Shown: in pieces, positions 22,919 through 31,997 of the stretch
Position numbering within the stretch: the first letter of the stretch is position 1
How the letters are laid out: every line of letters begins with the position of its first letter
Assembly: GCA_025933775.1 (NCBI GenBank)
Contig: JAICZH010000023.1
Coordinates: 1 to 36,091, forward strand
Reading direction: 5' to 3'
Origin: Chitinophagaceae bacterium
Lineage (GTDB): Bacteria; Bacteroidota; Bacteroidia; Chitinophagales; Chitinophagaceae
DNA length: 36,091 nt
The notes under the pieces: model-generated
Databases searched by the model: none
Told to the model about the DNA's origin: nothing
What the model saw: only the letters and a program-made list of their open reading frames with translations
Translations under genes and position numbers: made by a program

Positions 22919-24544
22919 TTAAACTGTTTCCTTTTTTTCAAGAACTAATTGTAATGCATACCCGAAAATAATTACCAAAAAAGCGCCGATAACATTTAGC
23001 CATAAAAAAGAAATTATATCCGCTTTATAAATAATGATAATGCATATCTCGGCAATAATGGATGCATAAAATGTGGCATTGGCTTTTATTTTTTTAAACC
23101 AAAATGCCACAAGGAAAATACCTAATATAACTCCATAAAATAACGACCCGAGAATATTTACCGTTTCAATAAGACTGTTGCCGAGATTACTGGCAAACTC
23201 TGCGACTGCTATACAAAAAATGCCCCAGCCTAATGTGTATAATTTTGAAATGTGGTAATCCATTTTGGGCGTAAGTTCCTTATTAAAAAATTGTTTATGA
23301 ATATCAACAACGGTGCATGAAGCCAGTGAATTCAATGCTGCGGCAATACTTCCCCATGCTGATAAAAAAATTACTGCAATCAATAACCCGATTAGTCCTT
23401 TGGGCAAATAATCCAGTACAAATTTTAAAAAGATATAATTGGTATCGTTGACATCTTCTCCAGGCAACGCTTTCGTTAAAATATTTTTATACTGAGTTTT
23501 AATTTTATTTTTTGCAACCACGTCATTTGCCAAAACTTTATTATAATTTAATTCAAGCGTTGTGAGTGAATCTTTATAAATAGTTTCTTTGGCTCTTTCA
23601 ATTTGTGTTTCATTAAAATAAATTGGCGCTTTATGAAATTGATAAAATGAAAATATTAAAACACCCAACAATAGAATTAAAAATTGCATAGGCACTTTTA
23701 CAATTCCATTCATTAATAACCCTTTTTTACCTTGTCGTGTATCCATCGCCGTTAGATAGCGTCCCACCTGGCTTTGATCGGTTCCAAAATAAGAAAGCGC
23801 TAAAAAAAAACCGCCGATAACTCCGCTCCAAATATTGTATTTATCTTTCCAGTCAAAACCATTAGCCGTTCTTCCGGAAGTAATGATATTCATTTTTCCG
23901 CTTTTGCCGCCAATGTGCAGCGCATTAGTAAAACTAACGTTTGAAGGCATTAGATGAACAACAATGTAACCGGCTAAAAACATTCCTGCAAAAACAATTA
24001 TCAATTGCAATTTTTGAGTATGTGCTACGGCTTTTGCGCCCCCGCTTACAGTATAAATAATCAACATGCCGCCCATAATAATATTAGTTGTATAAATATT
24101 CCATCCAAGTAATGAACTTAATATTAATGACGGCGCATAAATGCTGATGCCTGTTGATAAACCGCGTGATACTTGGAAAAGGAAAGAAGTAAGTGTTCTT
24201 GTTTTTAAATCAAAACGATTTTGTAAAAATTCATACGCGGTATATACTTTCAGTTTATTAAAAACCGGAACAAACACAATGCATATAACAACCATCGCGA
24301 TGGGCAAGCCAAAATAATATTGAACGAAACGCATTCCATCGGTATAAGCTTGACCCGGTGCGCTTAAAAAAGTAATTGCACTCGCTTGGGTTCCCATAAT
24401 ACTTAATAGAACTAGGTACCATGGCATATCGCGGTTGCTTAAAAAATATCCATCAAGGTTTTTTGTAGTGCGGCTTTTATAAACCCCATAAATAATAATG
24501 GCAGAAAGTGTAGTAATTAAAACTATCCAATCAATATTACTCAT
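22919..24544 (-). CDS. Sodium:solute symporter (SSS family)
   Basis: A 541-residue inner-membrane symporter with about thirteen TM segments, of the SSS/SLC5 family. Markers: the N-terminal GYFLSNRDMPWYLVLLSIMG with TQASAITFLSAPGQAYTDG (the unwound TM1 sodium-site region), YTAYEFLQNRFDLKTRTL and RGLSTGISIYAPSLILSS, and LSYFGTDQSQVGRYL. An unusually long polar loop (about residues 305-375) lies between two TM segments. The sodium-coupled substrate is unknown; relatives in Bacteroidota carry sugars, sialic acid or similar. A 34-residue membrane protein is encoded 54 bp upstream on the same strand, and the PIG-L deacetylase gene lies before that. Confidence 0.9.
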   Translation of the reverse strand: MSNIDWIVLITTLSAIIIYGVYKSRTTKNLDGYFLSNRDMPWYLVLLSIMGTQASAITFLSAPGQAYTDGMRFVQYYFGLPIAMVVICIVFVPVFNKLKVYTAYEFLQNRFDLKTRTLTSFLFQVSRGLSTGISIYAPSLILSSLLGWNIYTTNIIMGGMLIIYTVSGGAKAVAHTQKLQLIIVFAGMFLAGYIVVHLMPSNVSFTNALHIGGKSGKMNIITSGRTANGFDWKDKYNIWSGVIGGFFLALSYFGTDQSQVGRYLTAMDTRQGKKGLLMNGIVKVPMQFLILLLGVLIFSFYQFHKAPIYFNETQIERAKETIYKDSLTTLELNYNKVLANDVVAKNKIKTQYKNILTKALPGEDVNDTNYIFLKFVLDYLPKGLIGLLIAVIFLSAWGSIAAALNSLASCTVVDIHKQFFNKELTPKMDYHISKLYTLGWGIFCIAVAEFASNLGNSLIETVNILGSLFYGVILGIFLVAFWFKKIKANATFYASIIAEICIIIIYKADIISFLWLNVIGAFLVIIFGYALQLVLEKKETV

Positions 24545-24598
24545 AAAAGCCTTGGCAGTGAGGGGTGATTAAAAATTTTAAAAATAAGATTCAAACAA

Positions 24599-24703
24599 TT
24601 ATCGGAAATACTGTGTAATAAAATAATAGAATATTATTTGTAATAATAAAAATGCAAGCACAATGATATACCAAGTATTCCAATATTTTTTTTCGCTTTG
24701 CAT
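24599..24703 (-). CDS. Small single-TM membrane protein before the symporter
   Basis: A 34-codon reading frame, too short for ordinary gene finders. It starts MQSEKKYWNTWYI, continues with one hydrophobic segment rich in Leu, Ile and aromatic residues (about residues 11-29) and ends FITQYFR. The design, a short charged N-terminus with aromatic residues, one TM helix and a short polar end, is that of small membrane subunits. Its stop is 54 bp before the symporter start on the same strand, so they are probably cotranscribed. Small accessory proteins next to SSS transporters are known in other groups, so a partner role is plausible but is inference. Confidence 0.6.
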   Translation of the reverse strand: MQSEKKYWNTWYIIVLAFLLLQIIFYYFITQYFR

Positions 24704-24729
24704 TATTGTTTTTTGTTACACTAATTAAA

Positions 24730-24803
24730 ATCGAATTACACGAATTACACAAATTTCTTTTTTATAAATTTTCAATGTGTATTTCATTTCGTGTAAATTC
24801 GAT
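24730..24803. repeat. Inverted GAATTACAC repeat element
   Basis: ATCGAATTACACGAA (24730-24744) is repeated in inverted form as TTCGTGTAAATTCGAT (24788-24803), one base inserted, with 43 bp between; a further GAATTACAC follows the left arm directly (24742-24750). It fills the space between the small membrane protein gene and the PIG-L gene, and could fold into a long stem. Confidence 0.6.
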
Positions 24804-24818
24804 TCATTCGTACAATAA

Positions 24819-27299
24819 TTATTCATTTTTTGGCAATCCAATTAAATTAGCCATCAGGCGGTAAGCGCCGGGAACTCCTGCCGGCAATTCACGAAAGAAA
24901 ACAAGACTTGCATACACAAAATTTCCTTTGCCATATTTTGCAATGGCAAGACTTCCGTTGCTTTGTTCTTCGCCTGTATCATGCATGCCTATTGGAGTTT
25001 CGTAATGTGAATCTAATGTGGTTGCCTGGTAAGTGCTGCGTTCCTGTACCCATCCATCAAAATCTTTTTCGGTTATTTTATTGGGATAATTTAATGCAGG
25101 ATTATCGGGCAATAAAAAATTTACTTTGGCATCTTCTTCAGTAATGCGTGAGCCGGAACTAATTTTAAATGGATAAGGGCCGACCGTTATATTTTTATTC
25201 CCAACCTGGTTGCTTTTCATGTATTGAACAATCATATTGCCGCCATTTTTTACATAACGCATCAGCACATCATTTTTATCGCTTAAATATTCGTATAAAT
25301 TATAAGCCCTTATGCCGGTAATGATGGCATCGTATTGTTTTAAATTATCATCAGTAATATCTGCTTCATTTAAATAAGTAACCTCATAGCCCATTGCTTC
25401 AAGCGCTTCAGGAACTTTATCGCCGGCGCCGATGATGTAACCAATTTTTTTACCAATAATTTTTATATCAAGATCAATAAGGTTGGCTGTCGCTTTAGGA
25501 AAATATGTTATCGTTGGAATATGATTGTATGCAATTACTTTTGTATAACTATCATAAACTGCATCTCCCATTTTTGCAGTTGCAGAAATTTCTTCTGTTG
25601 TATTTATTTCCTTTGATACAGGAGTAAAAATTTCTGCTATCTTATCTCCTCTGCCAACATTTGCTGCATCAGGACTTGTTATTTTCCAATTATAATTTTT
25701 AGAAACATTCTGTTTTATTTTTAATTCCTCTTTTTTTTCAGAATTGATTTTTACACTTTCTTCAACTTTTACTGGCTTTTTGTTTAATGAAATAAAATTA
25801 TCCTTTATGTATTTCAATTCAACCTTTGGCAGCACTGGTATTGGTTCATACGTATCTCCACGCACCGGATCAATGTAACGATATTGAACCGCACGATTAA
25901 TAATAAAATCTTCGCCATCAATATTTATAACAAACGATGCTTCAAACGGCGGATCGTTCCATGCTTTGCCAATCAACGTTTGATCTCTTACATCAAAAGT
26001 GCCGCCTTGCATCGGATATACAAGCCAGTAAGGTTGCGAAATTTTTTTATCATCAGCAACAGGAATTGTTTTATCAATATTTATATTTTGATTGGTTGGT
26101 AATGAAAGCGCAATTGATGAATCAAAATTTTCAACCCGAATATTTTTTAAAGAAGCATTTACATTTTCTCTTTTATTTAAAACAAAATTTATTTTTAATT
26201 CACCACCCTGCACCACCTGCGATTGCGATGAGGTTGCTGTAACAAACAATCCGCTGCATTCAATAATTATTTTTTGTACTTCATCCAATTTTTTATTTCT
26301 CCAATTACTTTCGGGCAATCCTTTAATAGATTGATATAATTTTACCAAAGCTGGAATAGATAAATCGGGCTGCGCAAGGTTATAATTGCTGATGATGTCG
26401 TCAATCATTGTTTCAATTTTTTCACCACCGGTTATTCTTTTCCAGTCAGTAACTATTCCATCCATTAAAGAATTTTTTGCAACGCTTCCGCCGGTTGTTA
26501 CAAAATATTCATACGATTCGCCTCTGCGCTGCGGCCTTCCTTCACCCTGGCTTTTATGCATTGTACGTGCTTCGCCGCCCAGCTCGCCGTAGCTTTTTCC
26601 AATTAAAGCATTGTACCCGCCAATATCAATTTTTAATTGATCTTCACTCGTTGTATTGTTGCCGCCGAAGTTATACGTGTTCCATAAAATTCTTTTCGCC
26701 TGCCAGGGTTTTACGCCGTATTGAAATTGTTCAGGAAATTTATTCGGATCTGCAGCAGCCTCAAACGCTTCATCAGCAAGGATTGCAGAAGCCGCATGAT
26801 GCCCATGTCCTGCACGTTTATCAGGCGGAAAACGTTTTATAATTACATCAGGTTGATATTTTCTGATCACCCAAACTACATCGCTTAATATTTTTTCTCT
26901 GCCCCATATTTGCAATGCTTCCTGTGCGTTTTTGCTAAATCCAAATTCATAAGCTCTCGTAAAATATTGTTCAGCGCCATCAATTTTTCTTGCTGCTAAT
27001 AATTCTTCTGTGCGTATCATGCCTAATTCAATGCCTTGTTCATCGCCGATTAAATTTTGTCCGCCATCACCGCGTGTTAAGCTTAAATAAGCCGTGCGGT
27101 ATAATTTATCTTTGGCAAAATAAGGAAGTAAAGAATTGTTTTCATCATCAGGATGTGCGGCAATATATAATACCGAAGCCAGCACATTTAATTTTTTTAT
27201 TTGTTGAAAAATTTCAGAAGAAGTAAATGTTTCAGGAGATTGGGAGAAGGTGAAAAGTGATAAGAGAATAGTGAAAAATAATAAAAACAATTTGCGCAT
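24819..27299 (-). CDS. PIG-L family deacetylase, large secreted form
   Basis: An 826-residue exported protein: signal peptide about residues 1-20 (ending LFTFSQ), then a PIG-L/LmbE zinc deacetylase domain. The zinc and catalytic motif AHPDDE is at residues 48-53, and GHGHH at 164-168 supplies the last ligand. Family members remove N-acetyl groups from GlcNAc-type sugars (GlcNAc-PI, mycothiol or bacillithiol precursors), but the long secreted Bacteroidota form is uncharacterised. The C-terminal 500 residues include beta-sandwich stretches and, from about 600, a Rossmann/glutamine-amidotransferase-like segment (YIIGAGDKVPEALEAMGYEV, DAIITGIRAYN), as in other large PIG-L proteins. The next genes downstream on this strand are the small membrane protein and symporter, which may import the released product; inference. 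Confidence 0.88.
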   Translation of the reverse strand: MRKLFLLFFTILLSLFTFSQSPETFTSSEIFQQIKKLNVLASVLYIAAHPDDENNSLLPYFAKDKLYRTAYLSLTRGDGGQNLIGDEQGIELGMIRTEELLAARKIDGAEQYFTRAYEFGFSKNAQEALQIWGREKILSDVVWVIRKYQPDVIIKRFPPDKRAGHGHHAASAILADEAFEAAADPNKFPEQFQYGVKPWQAKRILWNTYNFGGNNTTSEDQLKIDIGGYNALIGKSYGELGGEARTMHKSQGEGRPQRRGESYEYFVTTGGSVAKNSLMDGIVTDWKRITGGEKIETMIDDIISNYNLAQPDLSIPALVKLYQSIKGLPESNWRNKKLDEVQKIIIECSGLFVTATSSQSQVVQGGELKINFVLNKRENVNASLKNIRVENFDSSIALSLPTNQNINIDKTIPVADDKKISQPYWLVYPMQGGTFDVRDQTLIGKAWNDPPFEASFVINIDGEDFIINRAVQYRYIDPVRGDTYEPIPVLPKVELKYIKDNFISLNKKPVKVEESVKINSEKKEELKIKQNVSKNYNWKITSPDAANVGRGDKIAEIFTPVSKEINTTEEISATAKMGDAVYDSYTKVIAYNHIPTITYFPKATANLIDLDIKIIGKKIGYIIGAGDKVPEALEAMGYEVTYLNEADITDDNLKQYDAIITGIRAYNLYEYLSDKNDVLMRYVKNGGNMIVQYMKSNQVGNKNITVGPYPFKISSGSRITEEDAKVNFLLPDNPALNYPNKITEKDFDGWVQERSTYQATTLDSHYETPIGMHDTGEEQSNGSLAIAKYGKGNFVYASLVFFRELPAGVPGAYRLMANLIGLPKNE

Positions 27300-27456
27300 A
27301 ATAAAAAATTATTCTGCGAAAATACGGGAATGTAAATTTGAAGGGGTTTCCGCTTAAATAAAAATTGGTTGACTGTTTTTAAAGAATAAATGATTGCCAG
27401 CAATTTTTATGAAATCGTAAAAATTATTCAAAAATTTAATAAACAGAAATACCAAT

Positions 27457-27470
27457 ATGATTTCAATCAT
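27457..27470. promoter_or_regulatory. Crp/Fnr-type operator upstream of the porin-nirK run
   Basis: ATGATTTCAATCAT, a palindrome with 6-bp arms and the core TGAT-N4-ATCA. The same 14 bp (reverse complement) occur at 31926-31939 and 32600-32613. It lies 55 bp before the chosen porin start. This is the FNR/DNR-class half-site, so the regulator encoded at 31998-32588 is the probable ligand. Confidence 0.8.
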
Positions 27471-27524
27471 CTTTTATCATTCGTATTCTTTTGAAATTTG
27501 CATCTGATTTTCAATCGGGCCCCT

Positions 27525-28820
27525 GTGCATAATATTATTATAAAATATTTCATAAAAGTCTTCATATCCAGTTTTGCGGGATTTATTGCAAGCATTTTTG
27601 GAATGAATGCAAGCGCCCAGGATGCTTTTAAAATAACAGCGCAATACAGGCTTCGCCCCGAATTCAGGCATGGATATAAAACACTTTACCCAGATACTTC
27701 CGGCGCAGCTTTTTTTATAGCTCAAAGGGCAAGGATAGCATTTGATTATAAAAAAGAAAATCTAAAAGCATATATTTCTATACAGGATGTAAGAACATGG
27801 GGCGATGAAGAACAATTGAAAGATATTCCTGGCTTATCAATAAATGAATTATGGATTGAACTTCTTTTCAAAAATAATTTCTCTCTGAAAATGGGGAGGC
27901 AGGAATTGGTATATGACGACCAACGGTTGCTTGGAAATGCAGACTGGAACAATGCCACACGCTCTCACGATGCGTTGCTTTTGAAGTATGCAAATAAAGA
28001 AAAAAAAATCAACTGGCATATTGGAGGCGCATTCAATCAAAATGGTGAACCACTTTTTGAAACTAACTATACCTTAAATAACTATAAATTTTTGGCATTC
28101 ACCTGGCTGAAAAAAGAGTTCGCAAAAAGCTCAGTTTCTGCAACAGCAATTGCAAACGGGTTAAATTCTGTGGTACCTGTTTCTAAAAAAGTTAAAGCCA
28201 GCTTTACTTTTGGGCCGTTATATAATTATCAGGATAAAAATTTTAAAGCAACATTGGGCACTTATTATCAAACAGACAAAACAGAAAATAATTTACAGCT
28301 CTCGGCGTATATGCTTAATAGTTATATTGAACTGTATAATAAAAATTTATTTGGCGGAGCAGGTTTAGATTATTTATCCGGCAATTCTGATAAAACTCCG
28401 GCGGGGTATAGCCAAAATTTTTCTACCTTATATGCTACCAATCACAAGTTCTACGGATACATGGATTACTTTGTAAATTTTCCAGACGATACAAAACAAC
28501 GCGGTTTAATTGATGCTTATCTTCGTATTGGTGTTACTGCAGTCAAAAATTTTAAGGCCACGCTTGATGTGCATCATTTCTATTTGGCCAATAAAAATAA
28601 TATTGTAGTTAATAAAATACAGAAAAGTTTGGGAACCGAATTTGATTTACTCACAGAATACCAGCCTTCTTCCTTAATAAACTTACAGGCAGGCTATTCC
28701 CTGATGTTTGCAACAAAAAATATGAAATTGATAAAAGGCGGAGGCAGTAACAATTACAACGGATGGGCTTTTATAATGTTTAAGGTATCGCCAACTTTTT
28801 TTAACTATGAATTTAAATAA
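27525..28820 (+). CDS. Outer-membrane porin, alginate-export-like
   Basis: A beta-barrel of about 431 residues resembling alginate-export/AlgE-like porins: ITAQYRLRPEFRHGY at the mature N-terminus, FFIAQRARIAFDYKKENLKA, SINELWIELLFKNNFSLKMG, and RQELVYDDQRLLGNADWNN, followed by repeated amphipathic strands. The start is uncertain: no ATG precedes the signal peptide, so I chose GTG at 27525 (MHNIIIKYFIKVF then FASIFGMNASAQ-like cleavage); TTG at 27498 would add nine residues. First gene after the TGAT-N4-ATCA operator and 13 bp before nirK, so it probably belongs to the nitrite-respiration operon, perhaps letting an anion such as nitrite or nitrate through the outer membrane; that substrate is inference. 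Confidence 0.8.
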   Translation: MHNIIIKYFIKVFISSFAGFIASIFGMNASAQDAFKITAQYRLRPEFRHGYKTLYPDTSGAAFFIAQRARIAFDYKKENLKAYISIQDVRTWGDEEQLKDIPGLSINELWIELLFKNNFSLKMGRQELVYDDQRLLGNADWNNATRSHDALLLKYANKEKKINWHIGGAFNQNGEPLFETNYTLNNYKFLAFTWLKKEFAKSSVSATAIANGLNSVVPVSKKVKASFTFGPLYNYQDKNFKATLGTYYQTDKTENNLQLSAYMLNSYIELYNKNLFGGAGLDYLSGNSDKTPAGYSQNFSTLYATNHKFYGYMDYFVNFPDDTKQRGLIDAYLRIGVTAVKNFKATLDVHHFYLANKNNIVVNKIQKSLGTEFDLLTEYQPSSLINLQAGYSLMFATKNMKLIKGGGSNNYNGWAFIMFKVSPTFFNYEFK

Positions 28821-28833
28821 TAAATAAATAAAC

Positions 28834-29853
28834 ATGAAAACAAAAAGAAACATTTTTATATTATTAGTATTAGCTTTTGGGGCATTTGGCACAAGTTGCA
28901 GCAATAACAACAGTGCTTCTGCTGCAGATGAAAAAGTTACAGGCGAAGAAATAGCAGAACTATCCTATGCACCTATGGTACCAAAACCCATCACCAGAAA
29001 TTATCCTACACATGTGATCGTGAATTTAAATATTGTTGAACGCGTGATGAAGCTTGCAGACAGCACTGACTATATGTTCTGGACTTTTGGGGGGGATGTT
29101 CCAGGCCAGTTCATTCGAGTAAGAGAAGGTGATGAAGTGGAAATAAACTTGTATAATTTACCTCAGAATAAATTGTCGCATAGTATTGACCTGCATGCTG
29201 TAAGCGGCCCGGGTGGCGGCGCAGAGGCTTCTAACGTTGCGCCTGGCCACACTTCTACTTTTCACTTTAAAGCATTAAACCCCGGCCTATACGTTTATCA
29301 TTGTGCAACTGCTCCTGTGCCCATGCATATTGCCAATGGCATGTACGGCTTAATTTATGTTCAGCCTAAAGAAGAGCTGCCCGAAGTAGATAGAGAATAC
29401 TATTTAATGCAGGGTGAATTTTATACTAAACAAAATTTCGGAGCTAAAGGCCTGCAGGAATTTGATGAGCAAAAAGGAATTAATGAACAGCCAACTTATG
29501 TGGTATTTAATGGTAGTGTAAATGCCAATACGGGCAAAAATGCATTACCCGCAAAAGTTGGTGAAACAGTAAGATTATATGTTGGGAATGGAGGCCCAAA
29601 TCTTGTTTCTTCTTTTCATGTTATTGGTGAAATATTCGACAAAGTTTATGTAGAAGGAGGCGAAATGGTAAACCGCAATTTCGGTACAACCCTTATCCCA
29701 TCGGGTGGTGCAGCAATCGTAGAAATGAAAATAGATATTCCCGGCATTTACAATATTGTTGACCATTCTATCTTCCGCACATTTAACAAAGGATGCCTTG
29801 CGCAAATAAAAGCAACAGGCGGAAGAGATACTTTAATCTTTAGAAAAAATTAA
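28834..29853 (+). CDS. nirK: Copper-containing nitrite reductase
   Basis: A 339-residue NirK, reducing nitrite to nitric oxide in the periplasm. All copper and catalytic residues can be placed: type 1 copper His116, Cys157, His165 and Met170 ([25 protein letters not shown]); type 2 copper His121, His156 and His311 (VDHSIF); active-site Asp119 and His262 (SSFHVIGE). Two cupredoxin domains, first about 50-180, second 190-330. The signal sequence ends in a lipobox-like FGTSC (Cys22) followed by a short Ser/Asn/Ala linker, so it is likely a membrane-anchored lipoprotein. No fused cytochrome or cupredoxin domain. It is flanked by porin (13 bp) and nirV-like gene (30 bp), and controlled through the operator at 27457. 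Confidence 0.95.
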   Translation: MKTKRNIFILLVLAFGAFGTSCSNNNSASAADEKVTGEEIAELSYAPMVPKPITRNYPTHVIVNLNIVERVMKLADSTDYMFWTFGGDVPGQFIRVREGDEVEINLYNLPQNKLSHSIDLHAVSGPGGGAEASNVAPGHTSTFHFKALNPGLYVYHCATAPVPMHIANGMYGLIYVQPKEELPEVDREYYLMQGEFYTKQNFGAKGLQEFDEQKGINEQPTYVVFNGSVNANTGKNALPAKVGETVRLYVGNGGPNLVSSFHVIGEIFDKVYVEGGEMVNRNFGTTLIPSGGAAIVEMKIDIPGIYNIVDHSIFRTFNKGCLAQIKATGGRDTLIFRKN

Positions 29854-29883
29854 CTTAATAAAGCATTTCTTTTTATAAGAAGA

Positions 29884-30681
29884 ATGAAATCAATTTTTGT
29901 AATATTATTTTTTATTAGTTGCCTTTCATGTGAAAGCCAGCCTAAAATAAATATTACTGCAGAAAAGAAAATGGTAAAGGTAAACGGCGGTAAGTTTAAA
30001 ACTTTTTATGTTTCAAAAACTGATAAGCCATTAATTGTAGCGCCATTTTTAATGGATGAATGTGCGGTAACCAATGCAGAATTTCTTGAATTTGTAAAAG
30101 CAAATCCTGCATGGAGCAGATCAAAAGTAAAAAGGATTTTTGCAGATTCTAATTATTTAAAACAATGGAAAAGTGATTTTGAAATTGGAGAATCAAATAA
30201 AAATATTTACAATTCGCCGGTTGTAAATGTATCATGGTTTGCTGCAAATGCTTATTGCAACTGGAAAAATAAACGGCTTCCAACCCTTGCTGAGTGGGAG
30301 ATTGCGGGCAATGCACCTCCTGAAAATATACCTTACACTTCCGTAACAGATTACATAATGAAATGGTATGAGAAGCCATCTTTGCCTGTATTGCCCAATG
30401 TAAAGAGTACTTATTGCAACACTTATGGATTATACGATATGCATGGATTGATATGGGAATGGACATTTGACTTTAATAGTTTTATAAGTACCGGTGATTC
30501 CAGGAATACAACTAACGATAACAATAATTTATTTTGCGCAGGAGCATCCATTAATGTAACCAACCGCGATGATTATGCAGCTTTTTTACGCTATGGTTTT
30601 CGTGGAAGCCTGAGAGGAAGTTATTGCATTTCAAGTCTTGGATTTCGTTGCGTTAAGGATTTATCATCAAACAAATTTTAA
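29884..30681 (+). CDS. nirV: NirV-like SUMF1/FGE-domain lipoprotein
   Basis: A 265-residue lipoprotein (SCLSC, Cys16) with an FGE-sulfatase/SUMF1 (C-type-lectin-like) domain: MVKVNGGKFKTFYVS, FLMDECAVTNAEFLEFVKAN, SPVVNVSWFAANAYCNWKN, RLPTLAEWEIAG, NTYGLYDMHGLIWEWTFDF and the end RGSLRGSYCISSLGFRCVKD. These are the standard order of SUMF1-family motifs. Genes of this kind directly downstream of nirK are called nirV; their biochemical role is unproven. The RGGSW and paired redox Cys pattern of true formylglycine-generating enzymes is not preserved, so sulfatase activation is unlikely. It is in the nirK operon, 30 bp after nirK and 10 bp before the SCO gene. Confidence 0.85.
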   Translation: MKSIFVILFFISCLSCESQPKINITAEKKMVKVNGGKFKTFYVSKTDKPLIVAPFLMDECAVTNAEFLEFVKANPAWSRSKVKRIFADSNYLKQWKSDFEIGESNKNIYNSPVVNVSWFAANAYCNWKNKRLPTLAEWEIAGNAPPENIPYTSVTDYIMKWYEKPSLPVLPNVKSTYCNTYGLYDMHGLIWEWTFDFNSFISTGDSRNTTNDNNNLFCAGASINVTNRDDYAAFLRYGFRGSLRGSYCISSLGFRCVKDLSSNKF

Positions 30682-30691
30682 AATAATTAAC

Positions 30692-31315
30692 ATGAAAAAA
30701 TACATCTCTCTTTCTTTAATTACAGCCCTTTTATTTAGCTGCAATGGAAATGTTGCTGTTGTAAATAATAATGCAGGCACAGATAACGCTGCAAAAAAAT
30801 CTGTCACAAAAAATAATAATACTGCTGCTGCTGCAGAAAGTATTTTTATAGTAACCGATACGTTTCAAACGCAAAATAAAAAAGAGATGATTTTATCTTC
30901 TCTTGCCGGCAAGCCAAGCGTTGTTGGAATGATTTTTACTAACTGCAGCTATGCGTGCCCGAAGATAACGGCGCAAATGAAAAACATTGCCGGTAAATTA
31001 AAAGCTGATGGCAAGGATGCTAATTTTGTGCTGGTGAGTTTTGATACAAAAAGAGATAATGCCGCTCAACTTAAAATGTTTGCGGGTATGATGAACATTG
31101 ATGATAGCTGGATACTTTTGCATGGCAGCGAGCAAGCTGTAAGAACGTTGTCAGTATTGCTGAATGTACAATTTGAAAAAGATGCAGAAGGTAATTTTTC
31201 GCACAGTAATATTATTTCTGTACTCGATAAAAACGGCGTGCTTGCATTTCAAAAAGAAGGATTGGATGCTGATCAAAAAGAAACCGTTGATAAAATTGAA
31301 GAACTAATAAAATAA
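30692..31315 (+). CDS. SCO1/SenC-type copper chaperone lipoprotein
   Basis: A 207-residue lipoprotein; ATG at 30692 is chosen because it starts the signal peptide MKKYISLSLITALLFSC (Cys17); the open frame upstream overlaps nirV. The thioredoxin-like SCO fold is recognisable with the copper ligands Cys85-x3-Cys89 (FTNCSYACPK) and His171 (NFSHSNIIS). SCO proteins deliver copper to cupric enzymes in the periplasm, classically CuA of cytochrome oxidase; here the position as fourth gene of the porin-nirK-nirV run suggests it loads NirK. The Ala/Asn/Thr-rich linker (about 20-50) allows reach from the membrane. It is convergent with the cytochrome gene. Confidence 0.92.
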   Translation: MKKYISLSLITALLFSCNGNVAVVNNNAGTDNAAKKSVTKNNNTAAAAESIFIVTDTFQTQNKKEMILSSLAGKPSVVGMIFTNCSYACPKITAQMKNIAGKLKADGKDANFVLVSFDTKRDNAAQLKMFAGMMNIDDSWILLHGSEQAVRTLSVLLNVQFEKDAEGNFSHSNIISVLDKNGVLAFQKEGLDADQKETVDKIEELIK

Positions 31316-31336
31316 AAGAGAGCTTCTTAAATTTTG

Positions 31337-31355
31337 TCCTTCTCCTTTGGAAGGA
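31337..31355. terminator. Hairpin between SCO and cytochrome genes
   Basis: TCCTTC (31337-31342) pairs with GAAGGA (31350-31355) around a 7-nt loop, in the space between convergent genes. It may terminate one or both transcripts, though T runs are weak. The wording (CCTTCTCCTTTGGA...GGATGA) resembles a frequent Bacteroidota intergenic repeat, from memory. Confidence 0.45.
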
Positions 31356-31368
31356 TTGGATGAAGTTA

Positions 31369-31872
31369 TTATTTTACTCCATCATTTTTTCTCATAAATT
31401 CCAGCAAATCGCGGGCGTTTTTATCTGAAAGATTTTGATTGGGCATGCGCACCAAACAAATTTGAAGATTGGCTTGTGCCCTGGGATCTTTTTCCAGCAT
31501 CTCATCTGTATTGGTAATAAAGTTCATTATCCATTCTGGCTTATATCTTTTTGTAACTCCCAGCCATCCGGGGCCAACTAATTTTTCATCTGTTAGTTTA
31601 TGACATCCGGAGCATTTTACATTGTATATTTTTTCACCGCCATTTGCAAGATTTTCATCCAGTTTTTTCGCAATATCTACATGAGTAAACTTGCCGGCTC
31701 CCCGGTTAGGATCATACTTTGCTGCATCATTACCGCCGGGGTTTGGTAATTTTTCATCGCCTTCGTCAGGGTCCTGAACCACTGAGCCTGAAGTAGCAGA
31801 TTTATTTTGATTGCCATTGTTACAAGCATACATCATTACCGATAACAGTCCTATCATCATAAATTTTTTCAT
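31369..31872 (-). CDS. c-type cytochrome lipoprotein
   Basis: A 167-residue lipoprotein (lipobox MYAC, Cys17) with an Asp/Gly/Pro-rich linker and a single class I cytochrome c domain: heme motif Cys87-x2-Cys90-His91 (CSGCH), GPGWLGV at 100-106, and the axial Met143 in VRMPNQNLSD. It should carry one heme on the periplasmic face of a membrane. Its start is 53 bp from the TGAT-N4-ATCA palindrome that it shares with the divergent regulator gene, so it is expected to be co-regulated with nirK. The likely role is electron donor to NirK (inference from location and redox type). Confidence 0.92.
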   Translation of the reverse strand: MKKFMMIGLLSVMMYACNNGNQNKSATSGSVVQDPDEGDEKLPNPGGNDAAKYDPNRGAGKFTHVDIAKKLDENLANGGEKIYNVKCSGCHKLTDEKLVGPGWLGVTKRYKPEWIMNFITNTDEMLEKDPRAQANLQICLVRMPNQNLSDKNARDLLEFMRKNDGVK

Positions 31873-31925
31873 AAAACAAAATTAATATTTATGTACAAGA
31901 ATACAGGTATGCGTGCAGAATAATT

Positions 31926-31939
31926 ATGATTGAAATCAT
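31926..31939. promoter_or_regulatory. Crp/Fnr-type operator between cytochrome c and regulator
   Basis: ATGATTGAAATCAT, identical (inverted) to the copy at 27457 and in the same orientation as 32600. Here the symmetry extends to 10-bp arms on each side (31922-31943). It lies 58 bp before the regulator's ATG and 53 bp before the cytochrome's ATG, so one site can serve both genes and allow autoregulation. Confidence 0.82.
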
Positions 31940-31997
31940 AATTGTAGTTTTTGTAACTTACTTTTTAAAATCATAATTGATTTTTTGGAGATAAAAT

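Noticed and set aside
25937-26842. Several plus-strand frames of 80-121 codons opposite the PIG-L gene
   Set aside because: All lie inside the PIG-L coding region, overlap each other and show no conserved motif.
31969-31982. AATCATAATTGATT as a second regulator operator
   Set aside because: The half-sites point the wrong way (ATCA-N4-TGAT rather than TGAT-N4-ATCA) and it lacks the wording shared by the other three sites.
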